DNA of 64,000 nucleotides. It comes from Candidatus Zhuqueibacterota bacterium. Its GTDB lineage: Bacteria; Zhuqueibacterota; Zhuqueibacteria; Thermofontimicrobiales; Thiofontviventaceae. The stretch's first letter is position 1, and every line of letters starts with the position of its first letter. The notes beneath the pieces are model-generated. The model saw only the letters and a list, made by a program, of their open reading frames with translations. It did not search any database and was not told the DNA's origin. Where the stretch lies: positions 44,806 to 108,805 of the forward strand of contig JAFGDW010000271.1 of NCBI GenBank assembly GCA_016931935.1, given 5' to 3'. Position numbers and translations under genes: made by a program. Below are positions 60,865 through 64,000 of the stretch, one piece after another.

Positions 60865-62472
60865 CTAAAACTTCTCATCATACTTCGTCCACAATTGATC
60901 GCCCAATTTCCAGGCGCGTTCTACAACTTTAGTTCCCCAATGAACGCCGTACTCTGTCAGTACATTCCGGGCCTTGTCCGGACTTTTCGCTAACAACTCT
61001 AGCGCTTTTTCTTCCACCAATGCCTGATTTATGAACAACTCCTGCTGCATCGGCGCCCAGACGGATGTGACATCATATCGCATATCGCCCCAGCGTTGGG
61101 CTGTCAGCGTGCCAAGCCGGTTAAATGCCCACCAGGCGGAATCGCGTGTGAAACCATTGACGCGACCCGGTGCCTTGTACGACGGCGCAACGTCGATGAT
61201 GCTGCAATAGAGCGGTACATAGATCGACGTCGCCACATTGTCGAACGCCAGCCAAACCACGCCACCGATTTCATTGGGCAGCCAATCACGCGATTGGGTG
61301 ATGGTGGCGTACATGGTGTACCAGCGGGCAATCGTGCGCTCGCCGAGCCAGCCCCAGCCGCCGTTGATTTTAAACAGCTTGTTCATATCATACGGCATAA
61401 ATGGATTGGCGAGCGGTGATATTTCGGTTTTACCGTCTTCTGTAACCCACGTTAAATCTTTAATGAAATTGAAATCAGTGCCTTCGTAATAATCCTGGAA
61501 GATTTTGACAAGTTTGGGCAACGTGATCAGGCTGTCCGGTTTTACGGAAAACGGAAAGTCGTTGGAATTGGGATCAAGATACAGCGATGGCGCTGCCAGA
61601 CTTAAAACGCGCCATTCACGGCGGGTAGCAGCGAATGAAGTGCGTCCCGTGGGATTGTAGGCGTAACAAAATTCAAACGGGCCGGTTTTTGGATTCCACC
61701 AACCGCTGTCCTGCGCGACTTTCGTCAGATTGGTGGAGGCCATAAAAAAATCAGGATTCGTCAGGTCGACCTGTCGAATCCGGCTGGCATTGGCGTTTAC
61801 GGAGATATGATCATCAGGTACGCGTTGCGCCACCCAGATTGCTCCACGCTTGCCTTTGCCGGAACCAACGATCTCCAAATGCCATACTTCCTTTGGGTCG
61901 GCAATAGTCAGGCATTCGCCTTCATCGATCCACCCATATTTTGCCAGTAGATCGCCTGCCATGCGAATGGCAGCGCGTGCCGTAGTGCAACGTTCGATCA
62001 TCAACTTGACGAGCTGCTGGCAATCGATCAGACCATTATCCGAATGCAGGCTTTCGCGTCCACCAAACGTAGATTCGCCAACGGCGAGTTGGTGATCGTT
62101 CATGCACGGGTAGGCAGTATTGATGTAGCCAAAGGTGGAAGCGACTTCGGGGATTTCACCGACCGGAGTATGTTGGTATGTCGGCATCGCGAATGAGTCA
62201 CAGGGGGAGCGTTTCAGCATGGTTTGCATCGTACCGGGCGCGTGCGTTTTCGGTGGTACAATATCCAGCCAGGATCGTGTTCTGTGACTGTCGCATGTGT
62301 GGGATGTTACCACGCTGCTATCGGCCATTGCTTTTCTACCGACGGTAATTGTTGTGCACCCATCAGGATGGTCATCAAACCGGGAAGGTCGATTTAGGTA
62401 TTGACCATGAATTGTGGTGACCGTAATGAACATACAAAATGAAAGTAATAGTACCAGCTTATTGATTCTCAT
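60865..62472 (-). CDS. C69 (U34) family dipeptidase
   Basis: DGCTTITVGRKAMADSSVVTSHTCDSH; TFGYINTAYPCMNDHQLAVGESTFGGRESL. Confidence 0.88.
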   Translation of the reverse strand: MRINKLVLLLSFCMFITVTTIHGQYLNRPSRFDDHPDGCTTITVGRKAMADSSVVTSHTCDSHRTRSWLDIVPPKTHAPGTMQTMLKRSPCDSFAMPTYQHTPVGEIPEVASTFGYINTAYPCMNDHQLAVGESTFGGRESLHSDNGLIDCQQLVKLMIERCTTARAAIRMAGDLLAKYGWIDEGECLTIADPKEVWHLEIVGSGKGKRGAIWVAQRVPDDHISVNANASRIRQVDLTNPDFFMASTNLTKVAQDSGWWNPKTGPFEFCYAYNPTGRTSFAATRREWRVLSLAAPSLYLDPNSNDFPFSVKPDSLITLPKLVKIFQDYYEGTDFNFIKDLTWVTEDGKTEISPLANPFMPYDMNKLFKINGGWGWLGERTIARWYTMYATITQSRDWLPNEIGGVVWLAFDNVATSIYVPLYCSIIDVAPSYKAPGRVNGFTRDSAWWAFNRLGTLTAQRWGDMRYDVTSVWAPMQQELFINQALVEEKALELLAKSPDKARNVLTEYGVHWGTKVVERAWKLGDQLWTKYDEKF

Positions 62473-62956
62473 GATAGTCCCCTTCGGAATGTTGCCAGGT
62501 TAAATACGGATTTCTGACCAGATAGGCATTATAATATCGTGGATCGCCAGTGACTTCGTCACCGATCCAGTCCGGTATTTCGAATAATTGGTCTTCATAT
62601 TCCAGTTCGATTTCCGCCAAAATGAGCGGCGAATTGGCGCCTAAAAATTCATCCACTTCCCACACAAAACCGGCGTAGGGAATTTTATAGCGAATTTTTT
62701 CAATGATGTATGCACCACACATGGTATTGAGAATTTCGTTGGCATCTTCAACAGGAATTTCGTATTCAAACTCGGCCCGGCTCACACCATTGGATTCGCC
62801 CTTGATTGTTAGCATCGCTGTCTCGCCGGATGTACGAACGCGCACCGTGCGATCGGGAGCAATACTGATATAGCCCTGACGATAACGTATTCCTCGAACC
62901 TGGTTTTTCCAGTTGTCGTTGGCGATTAAAAATTTTCGTTCAATTTCGACTGACAT
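62459..62956 (-). CDS. CYTH domain protein
   Basis: MSVEIERKFLIANDNW (ExExK); RQGYISIAPDRTVRVRTSGETAMLTIKG. Start 62956 has SD AGGAGT (ORF extends to 63070). Confidence 0.92.
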   Translation of the reverse strand: MSVEIERKFLIANDNWKNQVRGIRYRQGYISIAPDRTVRVRTSGETAMLTIKGESNGVSRAEFEYEIPVEDANEILNTMCGAYIIEKIRYKIPYAGFVWEVDEFLGANSPLILAEIELEYEDQLFEIPDWIGDEVTGDPRYYNAYLVRNPYLTWQHSEGDYHENQ

Positions 62957-63202
62957 TGTTGAATACTCCTCATTATTCACATTTCGATGATTTGCCCGAC
63001 ATTTTGTGACGAATCTGAAGCTACACCTTATGTTCCAATTGCGGATCGAATGCGTTGCGGGAAGGTGCATATAATATATTAATCTTGCTTAACGAATGCA
63101 ATCTTTTTCTTGACATTAATATTTTCCGGCTGTACATTATTTAACCTGAATTTCTGAATTGAGTTTGTTAAATTAGCGGTTCAGTTATTAACGTGGAAAT
63201 TA

Positions 63203-63844
63203 ATGGAGAAGACCATGATTGTAGAAACAGTTGAAGTAAGTCCCCTGGCTGTCAATTGCACCATTCTGGGCTGCGATTCAACCAGGCAGGCAGTAGTTAT
63301 TGATCCGGGTGATGACCTTGAATTAATGCTAAAAGTTTTGAAGCAACATCACTTATCCGCGACCAAAATTCTGATTACTCACGGTCATATTGATCATATT
63401 GGGGCAGTTGGACATTTACAACGTGCTTTAAAAGTAGAAACCTACATGCATCGTGATGACAGTGCATGGTTGACCAATGCAAAAATGCATGCAGCCATGT
63501 TCGGTATTCCTGATCCGGGAGCAATTGTTATTGATCAATATATTAATGAGGGTGATTCGATTACTGTGGGTGATCTATCGATTGATGTACTGCACACCCC
63601 GGGTCATTCCGCCGGAAGTGTGACGTATTGTGTTGGTGAGCACCTGATTGTTGGGGATGTTTTATTTCATCGTTCCATCGGCCGAACTGATTTGCCGGGC
63701 GGGGACTATGATACGTTGATTGAAACGATAAACAATAAAATATTTACCCGAGACGATGACATGATTGTTCATCCGGGGCATGGGCAATTCACTACAGTGG
63801 GCGATGAGAAGATGCATAATCCGTTTTTTGATCACAAAATTTAA
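63203..63844 (+). CDS. MBL-fold metallohydrolase (glyoxalase II-like)
   Basis: ILITHGHIDHIGAVGHLQ (HxHxDH); VLHTPGHSAGSVTY; VGDVLFHRSIGRTDLPGGDYDTLI; VHPGHGQFTTVGDEK. Confidence 0.95.
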   Translation: MEKTMIVETVEVSPLAVNCTILGCDSTRQAVVIDPGDDLELMLKVLKQHHLSATKILITHGHIDHIGAVGHLQRALKVETYMHRDDSAWLTNAKMHAAMFGIPDPGAIVIDQYINEGDSITVGDLSIDVLHTPGHSAGSVTYCVGEHLIVGDVLFHRSIGRTDLPGGDYDTLIETINNKIFTRDDDMIVHPGHGQFTTVGDEKMHNPFFDHKI

Positions 63845-64000
63845 TTTATTTATGTTCGTTTCAAATATCAATTTTGCAGCAGTGATCTTATTGGATGAAG
63901 AAATAGAAATGAAATAACCTAACCTGGATAAACCAGAATTAAAAAAATTAGACAGGATAACAGGATGAACAGGATTTCTTAGAGGAAGAGATTATACAAA

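Overview
The window looks like chromosomal DNA from a Bacteroidota/Calditrichota/KSB1-like bacterium (inference from several Por/T9SS-type C-terminal tails 'QNYPNPFNPxT', a GWxTD protein, and vWA/DUF11/FlgD-like and PorV-like surface proteins). Most of it is ordinary coding sequence: a xylan/pentonate catabolism block on the minus strand (CE15-like esterase, GH3, GH8, Gfo/Idh/MocA oxidoreductase, DUF6807, NTF2-like, KGSA dehydrogenase, FAH-family dehydratase, GntP permease, IlvD/EDD dehydratase), large secreted or outer-membrane proteins, and assorted metabolic genes. The most striking observation is at 4064-4909. The ORF track splits this gene at an in-frame TGA (4253-4255) that falls exactly on the first redox Cys position of a thioredoxin-fold CxxC motif (FLGSY-[TGA]-PHC-LSEAQ). 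The TGA is immediately followed by a two-tier stem-loop (4256-4289) with a GGC apical loop 17 nt downstream, which is what a bacterial SECIS element looks like. I call it a candidate secreted selenoprotein (UxxC redoxin with a T9SS sorting tail), in an operon with a TlpA-like thioredoxin and a DUF6029-like outer-membrane protein. The second theme is small non-autonomous mobile elements: a family with 18-bp termini CAATGTCATTAAGTTAAG (two copies with 10-11 bp target duplications plus a probable parental IS remnant), a 116-bp element with a TATTTA target duplication, and a 132-bp element inserted in a decaying TonB-receptor gene whose removal restores the protein sequence. No tRNA, rRNA or CRISPR array was recognised.
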